Positions 32,276 to 39,806 of a stretch of DNA of 39,806 nucleotides are shown here, one piece after another. Every line of letters begins with the position of its first letter. Position 1 is the first letter of the stretch. The DNA is taken from positions 1-39,806 of the forward strand of contig CAILDU010000075.1 of assembly GCA_903833055.1 (NCBI GenBank). The letters are read 5' to 3'. The notes under the pieces are model-generated. The model saw only the letters and a list, made by a program, of their open reading frames with translations. It did not search any database and was not told the DNA's origin. Source of the DNA: an uncultured Verrucomicrobia subdivision 3 bacterium. Lineage in GTDB: Bacteria > Verrucomicrobiota > Verrucomicrobiia > Limisphaerales > UBA11358. Made by a program: the position numbers and the translations under genes.

Positions 32276-32611
32276 GTGAAGATGGCGCTGACACTCCTTT
32301 GCAGCCTGTTCCTGATGTTGGGACAGGTAGCGGCGCAGTGCACATTGGTTCCCAGCGCGAGCGTCGCGAAGCATAACTGTGGCTGCGGTGGCAAGATGAG
32401 TTGTTGCGCGGCAAAACAAGCTTCGGTTCCCCAACCGGTTGCGGCCACCGTGCCCGCAGGCGCGCAAAATCAAATCATCTCTTCCATTCCGGTATTAGTA
32501 GTTTGGGTTTTAACGAATACCGAAACGGTTTCCATTTCTCCGATCATCCCTGCTTCATTGTCCGCCAGCGTTGTGCCGGTCTTCGCGCGCAACTGCGTCC
32601 GGCTCATCTGA
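32276..32611 (+). CDS. Exported Cys-rich small protein, function unknown
   Basis: A 111-residue protein from GTG 32276 (ATG 32282 is an alternative) with a signal peptide (LTLLCSLFLMLGQVAAQC). A cysteine cluster KHNCGCGGKMSCCAAKQ (about 32-48) follows, then an Ala/Pro linker and a hydrophobic stretch that may be a TM (SSIPVLVVWVL). It has no recognised family. The Cys spacing C-x-C-x4-CC and its place between the YHS-like and HMBD proteins suggest metal binding. The end of the frame may not be conserved, so confidence is moderate. Confidence 0.5.
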   Translation: MKMALTLLCSLFLMLGQVAAQCTLVPSASVAKHNCGCGGKMSCCAAKQASVPQPVAATVPAGAQNQIISSIPVLVVWVLTNTETVSISPIIPASLSASVVPVFARNCVRLI

Positions 32612-32752
32612 TTCTTCTTGGTTAAAGCCCGTGGTGTGCCCCGAGCAGGCGCGTTGCGGATATTTCCTTTGTTCCACGGATTTTGTGCCCGTGAATTTTC
32701 CCTGAAATTTTCTGTCGCGCACAGACGGCAGTAATATAAAAAATAAATATTT

Positions 32753-33055
32753 ATGAAAATAAAAATTATTCTGACGGTCACGTTGGCGGTGGTTTTAGGC
32801 GGCGGTTTGATGTGGATTGCAACTAAACATGCAATGGCGGCAGACACGGCTCCAGCCAGCCAGAAAATAGCGTATTACACTTGTCCGATGCACCCGTCGG
32901 TCAAGGCAGACAAGCCGGGCGATTGTTCGATTTGCGGCATGCACCTCGTGCCGGTCTATGCCAGCAACACGAGCACCAACGCTTCGTCGGCCAGCGTCGA
33001 AAGCAAAGCCCCCGCGATGATGCCGGGCTGTTGTTCGTCGGGAATGAGTCATTAA
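32753..33055 (+). CDS. HMBD-domain exported protein
   Basis: A 100-residue protein with an N-terminal TM or signal anchor (about 4-22), then a heavy-metal-binding domain (HMBD, as in CusB, CopB and related): YYTCPMHPSVKADKPGDCSI (about 41-60) followed by CGMHLVPVY. Key ligand residues are Cys44, Met46, His47, Cys58, Cys61 and Met63. A Met/Cys tail ends the protein (MMPGCCSSGMSH). Probably a periplasmic metal-binding or delivery protein for the adjacent RND pump. It is 13 bases upstream of the adaptor gene, with 141 bases of free DNA before it that could hold a promoter (AT-rich TAATATAAAAAATAA). Confidence 0.82.
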   Translation: MKIKIILTVTLAVVLGGGLMWIATKHAMAADTAPASQKIAYYTCPMHPSVKADKPGDCSICGMHLVPVYASNTSTNASSASVESKAPAMMPGCCSSGMSH

Positions 33056-33068
33056 CCGAAACAAAATC

Positions 33069-33929
33069 ATGAAGCACAAAATATTTATATTTGTGTTGCT
33101 CGTGGTGTTCGTCGGTGCGGGTGTAGTGTGGATGGCCAAAAGCCATTCGCCCGCATCCGCGACGGCGGCGGCGAGCGGACGCAAAATTCTGTATTACCAG
33201 AGCTCGATGCATCCGTGGATCAAGTCCGACCAACCGGGCAAGTGCCCGATTTGCGGTATGAACCTCGTGCCGGTTTATGAAGGTGATGCGACAGGCGACA
33301 CCAACATGGTTGCGCTCAACGCTGATAGCGTCAGCGCCATCAATGTGCAGACGGAAGCCGTCCAGCGCCGCGCCATCACGCATACGATTCACGTCATCGG
33401 TCGCATCCAGAAAAATTCCGCGACGGCGGCGTGGTTCGCATTCGACGTTTATGAGCGCGATTTGCCTTGGCTCAAGACGGGCCAGAATCTCGAAGTCACG
33501 TTGCCGTCGGTGCCGGACAAAATTTATTCGGCGCAAATTCGGCAGCACAGCTCGCAGACATTTGCCGATCGCAATTTGGACGACATGAGTGACAGCACAA
33601 AAATTCGCGCAGAGATTCTTGACCCGCCGGTGGAAGTGCCCGGCTTTGAGGGAAAAGCATTCTTCAACAATCTTCACGCCGAATCGCACATCGCTGCGAC
33701 GACCCCGGAAGTGTTGTCCGTCCCGCGCAGTGCCGTGATTGCGCGCGACAGCAGTCCGATTGTTTACGTTGAGAAAAGTGCTGGCTACTACACCCCAAAA
33801 AAACTGACGCTCGGTCGCATGGGTGATGAATATGCCGAGGTGCTGGCCGGTCTCGACGACGGTGACAAAGTGGTTATAAACGGCAATTTGCTGATTGATG
33901 CCGAGGCGCAAATCACGAGCGGGAGATAA
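33069..33929 (+). CDS. CusB/CzcB-like periplasmic adaptor, shortened
   Basis: Membrane-fusion protein linking a heavy-metal RND pump to its outer partners. The 286 residues have an N-terminal TM anchor (about 5-22), an HMBD-like module (SSMHPWIKSDQPGKCPICGM, 45-64), a short beta segment (ITHTIHVIGRIQ), then directly the beta-barrel region WFAFDVYERDLPWLKTGQNL (122-141). A membrane-proximal domain (PKKLTLGRMGDEYAEVLAGL) ends the protein. The lipoyl domain and alpha-hairpin, normally about 130 residues before the DVYE segment, are missing between residues about 112 and 122. It is five bases upstream of cusA. CusB-type by HMBD and neighbour. Confidence 0.8.
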   Translation: MKHKIFIFVLLVVFVGAGVVWMAKSHSPASATAAASGRKILYYQSSMHPWIKSDQPGKCPICGMNLVPVYEGDATGDTNMVALNADSVSAINVQTEAVQRRAITHTIHVIGRIQKNSATAAWFAFDVYERDLPWLKTGQNLEVTLPSVPDKIYSAQIRQHSSQTFADRNLDDMSDSTKIRAEILDPPVEVPGFEGKAFFNNLHAESHIAATTPEVLSVPRSAVIARDSSPIVYVEKSAGYYTPKKLTLGRMGDEYAEVLAGLDDGDKVVINGNLLIDAEAQITSGR

Positions 33930-33933
33930 TTTT

Positions 33934-36900
33934 ATGATCAATCGCATCATCGAATGGTCGCTGCGCAACCGTTTCCTCGTCATCTGCGGTGTCGCGCTGC
34001 TCGTTGGTTTTGGCGTGCGCGCGGTCTATCGCACGCCAGTGGATGCGATTCCCGATTTAAGCGAAAACCAGGTTGTCGTTTTCGCCGATTGGCCGGGGCG
34101 CAGTCCGCAGGAAGTCGAAGACCAAGTGACTTATCCGCTGTCGGTGAATTTACAGGGACTCGCCGGTGTGAAAACTGTCCGCGCGAATTCCATGTTCGGC
34201 TTCTCGCTCGTCACGATTATTTTCGATGACAAAATTGACAACTACTTCGCGCGCTCACGCGTGCTTGAACGGCTGAATTATCTTGGCAGCCAACTTCCTA
34301 CCGGCGTCACGCCACAACTCGGCCCGGACGCGACCGGACTCGGCTGGGTCTATCAATACTATCTCGACGTGGATCCAAAAAAATCTCCACACGGCGGCTA
34401 CGACCTCGGCCAGTTGCGCGCAACGCAGGATTGGTTCGTGCGCTATCAACTGAATTCCGTTCACGGCGTCGCGGAAGTCGCGACCGTTGGCGGCTTTGTG
34501 CGGCAGTATCAAATCGAAGTTTCCTCGCTGAAAATGCGCGACCGCAACGTGTCGCTGCAAACGGTCATGGACGCCGTGCGGCAAAGTAATTTGAACGTCG
34601 GTGGAAAAGTGATTGAAGAAAACGGAATGGAATTTGTCGTGCGCGGCATCGGCCTCGTGAAGTCGGCGGGCGATTTGGAAAATATCGTGCTGCAACAAAA
34701 CAGCGGTTTGCCCCTGTATCTAAAGGACATTGCGAATGTGCAGCTCGGCGGTGATTTCCGGCGCGGCGCGCTGGACATTGACGGACACGAAGCCGTCGGC
34801 GGCATCGTCGTGATGCGAACGGGCGAAAATGCGATGCAGGTCATTCGCGATGTGAAGGCCAAGATCGCACAAATCGCGCCGAGCCTGCCGCCGGGCGTCA
34901 GCATCAAATCTTTTTACGACCGCAGCGAATTGATTTCGCGCACGCTCGACACGCTTAAGCACGCGCTCACCGAAGAAATTATTTTAGTGACGCTCGTCAT
35001 CGTCATTTTCCTGTTCCATTTCCGCAGCATCCTCATCGTCACGCTGCCGCTGCCGCTCTCGATTTTATTCTCGTTCATTTTGATGAACCAGTTCGGCATC
35101 ACGTCGAACATCATGTCGCTTGCCGGCATCGCCATTGCCATCGGTGTGCTGGTGGACGCAGGCATTGTCATGGCCGAAAATGCCATCCGCCATTGCGAAC
35201 AGGCGGAAACGAAGAAAGGTTCGCGGTTGAACCAGGCCGAATCGCTACAAGTCACACTCGAAGCGGCGCAACAAGTTGGCCGGCCAATTTTCTTCGCGAT
35301 GGTCATCATCATTCTCGCATTCGTGCCGGTGTTTGCTTTGAGCGGACAGGAAGGGAAACTGTTTCATCCGCTCGCTTTCACAAAAACGTTCGCGATGCTT
35401 GGCTCGACGATTCTTGCCATCACGCTCGTGCCGGCACTGTGCGCGACGTTCATTCGCGGGCCGTTTCACTCGGAAAATTCCAATCCGCTGATGAAAATTC
35501 TGCTGGCGATTTACAATCCACTTTTGGATTTGGCGTTGCGCTTCCGCAAAATTGTCATTGGAATTGCCTTGATTACATTGGTCGTCGCGCTGGTTCTAGC
35601 ATTTGGATTGCCGCAGAAAATTGTTTCTAAACTTTCAACCTTGAACCCTGAACTTGCAACCAAGCTGAACGGCATGGGCAGCGAATTCATGCCGACGCTG
35701 AATGAAGGCAGTTTGTTGTTCATGCCGGTGCTGTTGCCGAGCACGTCGCTGACGGAGGTGAAAAAGATTTTGGCGTGGCAGGACGCGACCATCAAACAGT
35801 TGCCGGAAGTTGCCAGCGTCGGCGGAAAACTTGGTCGGTCCGAAACTGCGACCGATCCTGCGCCGGTGGAAATGATTGAGACGACCATTATGCTCAAGCC
35901 AGAAGCGCAATGGCGCGCGGGCATGACGAAGGAAAAACTCATCGCGGAGCTTGAAGAAAAATTGTCGAAGATGCCCGGCTACGTTCCGGGTTTTTTGCAG
36001 CCGATTGAAAACCGCATTTTGATGATCAGCACCGGCATCCGCGCGCAAGTCGGCATAAAAATTCTCGGTGACAATCTGGACGAACTGCAAAAGAAAGCGT
36101 TCGAGGTTGAGCGCGTGGTGCGCACGATTCCCGGTGCGGTTGGCGTCGCGGCGTCGCGCACGCAGGGCAAGCCGTATCTCGAAATCGAAGTTGACCGCAC
36201 GGCGATGGCGCATCACGGTTTGCGCGCGCAGGATATTTTGGACGTGGTCGAAGCGGGCATCGGTGGTGAAAATATTTCCACGGCGATTTCCGGGCGCGAA
36301 AGAATTCCAATTCAAGTGCGTCTCGAGCGCGGCGACCGCGACGATATCGAACGGCTCGGCGATATTTCAGTTCCCGTTGGTGATGGTAAATTTATTCCGC
36401 TCGCGCAAGTGGCGAAAATCAGCCGCGAAGTTGGTCCGAGCGAAATCGCCAGTGAAAACGGGCGATTGCGCGTATTCGTGCAGGCGAACGTCGAGGGCCG
36501 CGACCTCGCCGGCTTCGTCCGCGAAACGCAGGCGCGCATCGCCAAGGAAGTTTCATTGCCGCCCGGCATGACCATCGAATGGAGTGGCCAATACGAAAAT
36601 CAAATTCGCGCGCAGAAGACATTGCAGGTCATCGTGCCAGCGGCGCTATTCGTGATTTTTATTTTGCTCTTCGTCGTCTATCACAGTTTCAAGGAGGCCG
36701 CGCACGTCATTCTCGCGGTGCCGTTCGCACTGACCGGCGGCGTATTCCTGCAATGGTGGCTCGGCTATAATTTTAGCGTGGCGGTTTGGGTTGGCTACAT
36801 TGCGCTGTTCGGCACGGCAATTCAGACCGGCGTCGTGATGGTCGTCTATCTTGATGAGGCGGTGAAAAAGAAAATGGCCGAGCGCGGCGCAGACTTTTCC

Positions 36901-37194
36901 CGCGCTGATTTGATTAAAGCCGTGAAGGACGGCGCGCGGTTGCGGTTGCGACCGAAGGTGATGACGGTGGCTACGATTGTGGCCGGTCTGCTGCCGATTT
37001 TGTGGAGCACGCGCACGGGCGCAGAAGTCATGAAGCCGCTGGCGACACCGGTGATTGGTGGTATGTTGAGCAGTCTTGTCCACATTCTCATTGTGACACC
37101 GGTGATTTTTTGCTGGCTACGCGAGCGGGAGATGAAAAAACTTTCGACAGCATCCGTGGGTGCTGCCGTCAACCAAACCACCACGGAGAAATAA
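33934..37194 (+). CDS. cusA: Heavy-metal efflux RND pump (CusA/CzcA type)
   Basis: Inner-membrane proton-driven exporter of metal ions. The 1086 residues begin MINRIIEWSLRNRFLVICGV at ATG 33934, with 12 TMs. TM4 carries LVDAGIVMAENA (Asp/Glu for proton relay), and the porter domain has the start of TM7-loop motif GSEFMPTLNEG. Methionines in this domain (for example SLLFMPVL, ENRILMIST) fit a Cu/Ag-type HME-RND. Exact metal is inferred. Slightly longer than E. coli CusA (about 1047), partly from an in-frame repeat-derived segment (STLNPELATKLNG) at 35632-35661. No outer-membrane channel gene (cusC-like) follows. Confidence 0.93.
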   Translation: MINRIIEWSLRNRFLVICGVALLVGFGVRAVYRTPVDAIPDLSENQVVVFADWPGRSPQEVEDQVTYPLSVNLQGLAGVKTVRANSMFGFSLVTIIFDDKIDNYFARSRVLERLNYLGSQLPTGVTPQLGPDATGLGWVYQYYLDVDPKKSPHGGYDLGQLRATQDWFVRYQLNSVHGVAEVATVGGFVRQYQIEVSSLKMRDRNVSLQTVMDAVRQSNLNVGGKVIEENGMEFVVRGIGLVKSAGDLENIVLQQNSGLPLYLKDIANVQLGGDFRRGALDIDGHEAVGGIVVMRTGENAMQVIRDVKAKIAQIAPSLPPGVSIKSFYDRSELISRTLDTLKHALTEEIILVTLVIVIFLFHFRSILIVTLPLPLSILFSFILMNQFGITSNIMSLAGIAIAIGVLVDAGIVMAENAIRHCEQAETKKGSRLNQAESLQVTLEAAQQVGRPIFFAMVIIILAFVPVFALSGQEGKLFHPLAFTKTFAMLGSTILAITLVPALCATFIRGPFHSENSNPLMKILLAIYNPLLDLALRFRKIVIGIALITLVVALVLAFGLPQKIVSKLSTLNPELATKLNGMGSEFMPTLNEGSLLFMPVLLPSTSLTEVKKILAWQDATIKQLPEVASVGGKLGRSETATDPAPVEMIETTIMLKPEAQWRAGMTKEKLIAELEEKLSKMPGYVPGFLQPIENRILMISTGIRAQVGIKILGDNLDELQKKAFEVERVVRTIPGAVGVAASRTQGKPYLEIEVDRTAMAHHGLRAQDILDVVEAGIGGENISTAISGRERIPIQVRLERGDRDDIERLGDISVPVGDGKFIPLAQVAKISREVGPSEIASENGRLRVFVQANVEGRDLAGFVRETQARIAKEVSLPPGMTIEWSGQYENQIRAQKTLQVIVPAALFVIFILLFVVYHSFKEAAHVILAVPFALTGGVFLQWWLGYNFSVAVWVGYIALFGTAIQTGVVMVVYLDEAVKKKMAERGADFSRADLIKAVKDGARLRLRPKVMTVATIVAGLLPILWSTRTGAEVMKPLATPVIGGMLSSLVHILIVTPVIFCWLREREMKKLSTASVGAAVNQTTTEK
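35632..35661. repeat. Single in-frame repeat arm inside cusA
   Basis: CTTTCAACCTTGAACCCTGA and ten more bases, built of seven-base units of the type CCTTGAA/CCCTGAA/CTTGCAA. Unlike the other elements no facing arm is seen nearby. It is in frame, encodes LSTLNPELATK, and lies between a TM end and the GSEFMP motif, where other HME pumps are usually more compact. The same TLNPEL peptide appears in the MEKHLA insertion. Confidence 0.65.
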
Positions 37195-37205
37195 ATACAA
37201 AACCA

Positions 37206-37411
37206 ATGAAACCATAATTATATTGGCTGTTATTGCGGTCGCGGGATTATTCCTGACGACGGGTTGTGCGAGTTGCTGCAAGAAAGATGCTGCCTGTGCC
37301 AAGCCGGCCATGAAATGCGATGGTAGTTGTTGCAAGGACGGTGCGACGTGTGCCAAATGTTGCACGGATGCGGCGGGTTGCGCGACGTGCTGCAAAAATA
37401 ATCGAAGCTAA
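37206..37411 (+). pseudogene. Cys-rich lipoprotein with frameshifted or non-canonical start
   Basis: The frame up to the TAA at 37409-37411 encodes LAVIAVAGLFLTTGC, a clear lipoprotein signal, then 13 cysteines in 62 residues (CASCC, CDGSCC, CAKCC, CATCC). The only ATG (37206-37208) is one base out of frame, reading ATG AAA CCA TAA. One added A in the AAA run would give M-K-T-I-I-I-L-A-V, an ideal start. So either a one-base deletion inactivated it, the sequence has an error, or translation begins at TTG 37223. Placement after cusA suggests a metal-binding lipoprotein. Confidence 0.6.
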
Positions 37412-37417
37412 ATCACC

Positions 37418-37450
37418 TCGCCGGGGCGGAAACGTCCCGGCGATTTTTTT
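37418..37450 (+). terminator. Terminator of the metal-resistance cluster
   Basis: Stem TCGCCGGG (37418-37425) with CCCGGCGA (37436-37443) around a ten-base loop, followed by seven Ts. It lies seven bases after the Cys-rich lipoprotein stop and separates the cluster from pilT. Confidence 0.9.
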
Positions 37451-37515
37451 ATCCACGAAACGAACAGAATAATTTGCGCCGCCACGGATTTCCGATAAGA
37501 ATCAGCGCAACTTAC

Positions 37516-38745
37516 ATGGAAACTATTTCAACGACTGAACTGGATGCGTTATTGACGGCGATGATTAGCAGCGCCGAGGGAATTTCCGATTTGTTATTCG
37601 TGGCCAATCGGCCGCCGCAGATGGAAGTTCATGGCAAGATCAAACCGTTCGTTTCGGACGCAACCGCACCGATTCTGACGAGCGCGCATATCGAGGGACT
37701 CGCCAAGGCCATCATCAATAATAATCTCCGCCTGTTAACGGATTTGGACAACCAAGGTTCTTGCGATTGCAGTTATTCGTTGCAGGACAATTGCCGCTTT
37801 CGCGTCAATGTTTACAAGCAAAACGGCAATTACGCGATGGTGCTGCGGCGGCTGCAATCCAAAATCCCCTCGCTCGCCGCGCTGCAATTGCCGGCAGTTT
37901 TTCGTGAGGTGGTCAAAGAAAAAAACGGAATTATTTTTGTGACCGGCGGCACGGGCAGCGGCAAGACGACCACGCTGGCGGCATTGCTGAACGAGATCAA
38001 TCAGAGCGAGGAAATTCACGTTGTTACACTGGAAGATCCAATTGAATTTTTGCATCCGCACAAAATGGCCACTTTCAGCCAGCGCGAGATGGGCCGGGAT
38101 TTTTTTAATTTTCCTGACGGCCTCCGCGCCGCGCTGCGGCAGGCGCCAAAAATTATTTTCGTCGGCGAAATTCGCGACCGCGACACAATGGAAATCGCGT
38201 TGACGGCGGGCGAAACCGGCCATTTGGTTTTGAGCACGCTGCACACGATTAGTGCGAGCCAGACCATCAACCGCATTCTTGGCATGTTCACGAAAGACGA
38301 GGAACAGCAGGTGCGCGAACGGCTCGTCGGTTCGCTGCGCTACGTCGTCAGCCAGCGGCTCGTGCCGAAAAATGGCGGGGGACGATTGCTCGTGACGGAA
38401 TTGATGGGCAGCAATCTGCGCTCGCGCGAAGCCATCGGGCTGGGTGAAAGCGACAATCGCCGGCTTGCCGACATCATCGAAGCGGGCAGCACCGCCGGCT
38501 GGCACAGCTTTGAGCAATCGCTTGTGCGCGCTTACGAAAATGATCTGGTCACGCAGGAAACGGCGTTGCTGTATTGCATCAATAAATCCGCCATGCACCA
38601 GCGACTCGACACCATCAACAAGCGGCGCGAAACCGTGACTTCTACTTTGGACGGCGTGCGATTAAAAATGGATCATAACGCGACCAAAGCTCCTGTTATT
38701 CCCAAACCAGTAATCAAGCCCGCCGGCGAAAACCCGCCCGCCTAA
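37516..38745 (+). CDS. pilT: PilT-like type IV pilus retraction ATPase
   Basis: Hexameric ATPase that powers pilus retraction (twitching motility). The 409 residues have an N-terminal PAS-like domain (SDLLFVANRPPQMEVHGKIK), Walker A GGTGSGKTTT, the Asp box VTLEDPIEFLHP, Walker B FVGEIRDRDTMEIAL and the His box TGHLVLSTLHT. A C-terminal tail of about 40 residues after the catalytic core is Pro/Lys-rich (VIPKPVIKPAGENPP). I choose ATG 37516. PilT versus PilU cannot be settled by eye. No pilB, pilC or pilin genes are present nearby. Confidence 0.9.
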   Translation: METISTTELDALLTAMISSAEGISDLLFVANRPPQMEVHGKIKPFVSDATAPILTSAHIEGLAKAIINNNLRLLTDLDNQGSCDCSYSLQDNCRFRVNVYKQNGNYAMVLRRLQSKIPSLAALQLPAVFREVVKEKNGIIFVTGGTGSGKTTTLAALLNEINQSEEIHVVTLEDPIEFLHPHKMATFSQREMGRDFFNFPDGLRAALRQAPKIIFVGEIRDRDTMEIALTAGETGHLVLSTLHTISASQTINRILGMFTKDEEQQVRERLVGSLRYVVSQRLVPKNGGGRLLVTELMGSNLRSREAIGLGESDNRRLADIIEAGSTAGWHSFEQSLVRAYENDLVTQETALLYCINKSAMHQRLDTINKRRETVTSTLDGVRLKMDHNATKAPVIPKPVIKPAGENPPA

Positions 38746-38754
38746 CGCGCGCCA

Positions 38755-39735
38755 TCAATCTTTTTTCTGCGTCGGCGTCTTGAGCGGATACAAACCGGGG
38801 CAGCAGCCGAATGTCTCGTGGAACGCGGCGCTGAAATGGCTCAAGCTGTTGTAACCGACTTCGAGCGCCGTTTCAGTGACGTTGTGCTCGCGGGATTTTA
38901 GCAGTTCCGCCGCGCGCTCCATCCGCAGCTCGCGCAAATGTTGCGTGATGGTGTGGCCGGTTTGCGCGGAAAAAATCCGGCTCAAATAAAAATGGCTGCA
39001 ACCGATTTTCTTCCCCAATTCTTCCAAGGTCGGCGGCGTGGCGAGATTTTGCTTCAATAAAAAAATCACCTGTTCGACGCGCTCTTGCGCGACGCGTTGC
39101 TGGCGCGAGCAGAACATTTCCGTTTCTGGCGGCGGCTGGAGAAAAAACGTCACGGCCAGTTCCAGTGCCTTGCATTGATACCACAGCGATTGCGCCGCCG
39201 CATAAACCGGCGGCTGGCGCAGCGTGGAAATGAGTTGTTGTTGCGCCGCTGTAAGTCGCACCGTCGCGCCGGTGGTTGGCGCGGCGCTCGAATTTTCAAT
39301 CGCCGCGCGCACGACCGGATGCAGCATGGTTTCCATGCCAGCAAGATGTTTCGCGAGAAACGCAGTGGAAAATTCCACGGTGAGAAATTGATGCGGCTCG
39401 TTCGCCGCGCGCTTCGCCGTCAGCGGTTCATTTTTGCGATGATAAAATCCCACCGTGCCGGGCGCAAATTCGGCGCGGCTGTTTTTGCTTTCCACGAAAC
39501 CGTTGCCTTCGAGATTCAGGCAAAGCTCGACGCAGCCCGGATGAAAACTTGCGCCCCAATCAAATTCCCGCTTCGCAAAAAAATCGTGCCACTCGATGCT
39601 GTAACCCGCGCCGTGAAAACTGCCGAAGAGCGGTTGCCAGCCTTTACCGACATCGCGCCACGCGTCCGCTTCGGTGAACGGCGCAGCCTGACGGCGAGGA
39701 TTCCCGGCTGAAGCAGCGGATTTCACGGCGGACAA
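38755..39735 (-). CDS. AraC-family transcriptional regulator
   Basis: DNA-binding regulator with an N-terminal cupin-like sensor domain (about 45-130, for example GASFHPGCVELCLNLEGNGF) and a C-terminal pair of helix-turn-helix motifs (about 225-320). These are recognisable as LEELGKKIGCSHFYLSRIFS, then TALEVGYNSLSHFSAAFHET and the AraC signature ending FGCCPGLYP. The 326-residue frame starts at TTG 39735; GTG 39726 is a likely alternative. It starts three bases downstream of the stop of the next minus-strand gene, so it is probably its co-transcribed regulator. Confidence 0.9.
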   Translation of the reverse strand: MSAVKSAASAGNPRRQAAPFTEADAWRDVGKGWQPLFGSFHGAGYSIEWHDFFAKREFDWGASFHPGCVELCLNLEGNGFVESKNSRAEFAPGTVGFYHRKNEPLTAKRAANEPHQFLTVEFSTAFLAKHLAGMETMLHPVVRAAIENSSAAPTTGATVRLTAAQQQLISTLRQPPVYAAAQSLWYQCKALELAVTFFLQPPPETEMFCSRQQRVAQERVEQVIFLLKQNLATPPTLEELGKKIGCSHFYLSRIFSAQTGHTITQHLRELRMERAAELLKSREHNVTETALEVGYNSLSHFSAAFHETFGCCPGLYPLKTPTQKKD

Positions 39736-39738
39736 AAT

Positions 39739-39806
39739 TTATTCGTTCACGCCGAGCTTCTTTTCCCACGCGGCAATTTTTTTGAATAAGTCGGGCAGGC
39801 GTTGCA
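39739..39806 (-). CDS. C-terminal end of an unidentified gene (partial)
   Basis: The minus strand ending at the TAA at 39739-39741 reads RLPDLFKKIAAWEKKLGVNE in the only frame open to the window edge that also meets the AraC start. Only about 22 codons are visible, too few to name the family. The close spacing (three bases) to the AraC regulator suggests one operon. Confidence 0.5.
   Translation of the reverse strand, partial: QRLPDLFKKIAAWEKKLGVNE

Noticed and set aside
1-39806. CRISPR arrays, rRNA genes, prophage or insertion sequences
   Set aside because: No spaced direct-repeat arrays, rRNA-like stretches, transposases or phage structural genes are seen; the tandem units found are 7-10 bases long with no unique spacers.

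Overview
The window looks like ordinary chromosome of a Gram-negative-type (diderm) bacterium of moderate to high GC. I infer Verrucomicrobiota, probably a Pedosphaera/Limisphaerales-like soil or freshwater lineage. The reasons are a complete Tol-Pal operon, a lipoprotein resembling the exosortase-associated TIGR04073 family, TPR membrane proteins of the type common in that phylum, weak Shine-Dalgarno sites with many GTG starts, and many short palindromic intergenic repeats. The taxonomic call rests on family resemblance only. No gene-free stretch exceeds 300 bases; the longest gaps (about 100-225 bases) hold repeats, terminators or divergent promoter regions.

Layout. 1-3.5 kb: 5' part of tig (minus), bioD, a large palindromic repeat and a TPR membrane protein (minus). 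3.6-7.7 kb: tolQ-tolR-tolA-tolB-pal operon closed by a strong terminator. 7.8-10.5 kb: tatA, tatC with an enlarged periplasmic loop, a TIGR04073-like lipoprotein and ispE. 10.5-18.1 kb: murJ (minus), tyrS, an astacin-type metalloprotease (minus), two tiny one-TM proteins, a LAB_N/zinc-ribbon membrane protein, an MscS channel, and thiS with a MoeB/ThiF-rhodanese protein (minus). 18.2-21.7 kb: a GT2 glycosyltransferase, a Wzx/MATE-like flippase, an M20 peptidase and tRNA-Tyr. 21.8-31.9 kb: ffh, hsp20, a DUF4337-like protein, a MEKHLA protein, a multi-TM glycosyltransferase-like protein, corA, lysS with an unusual internal insertion, and an ABC-F ATPase. 31.9-37.4 kb: a heavy-metal (probably copper/silver-type) resistance island with small Cys-rich exported proteins, an HMBD protein, a shortened CusB-like adaptor, a CusA/CzcA RND pump and a Cys-rich lipoprotein whose start region looks frameshifted. 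37.5-39.8 kb: pilT-like ATPase, an AraC regulator (minus) and the 3' end of another minus-strand gene.

The most unusual feature is a dense population of short-period palindromic repeats: ten elements in 40 kb, of about six sequence families. Three are carried in frame inside protein-coding genes (the TPR protein, the MEKHLA protein and CusA), like the in-frame palindromic elements known from Rickettsia. Two others supply the stop codon of the neighbouring gene (bioD and the astacin protease). Other second-look items are a roughly 120-residue AT-rich insertion inside lysyl-tRNA synthetase, a metal-efflux adaptor that seems to lack its lipoyl and alpha-hairpin domains, and the frameshifted Cys-rich lipoprotein.
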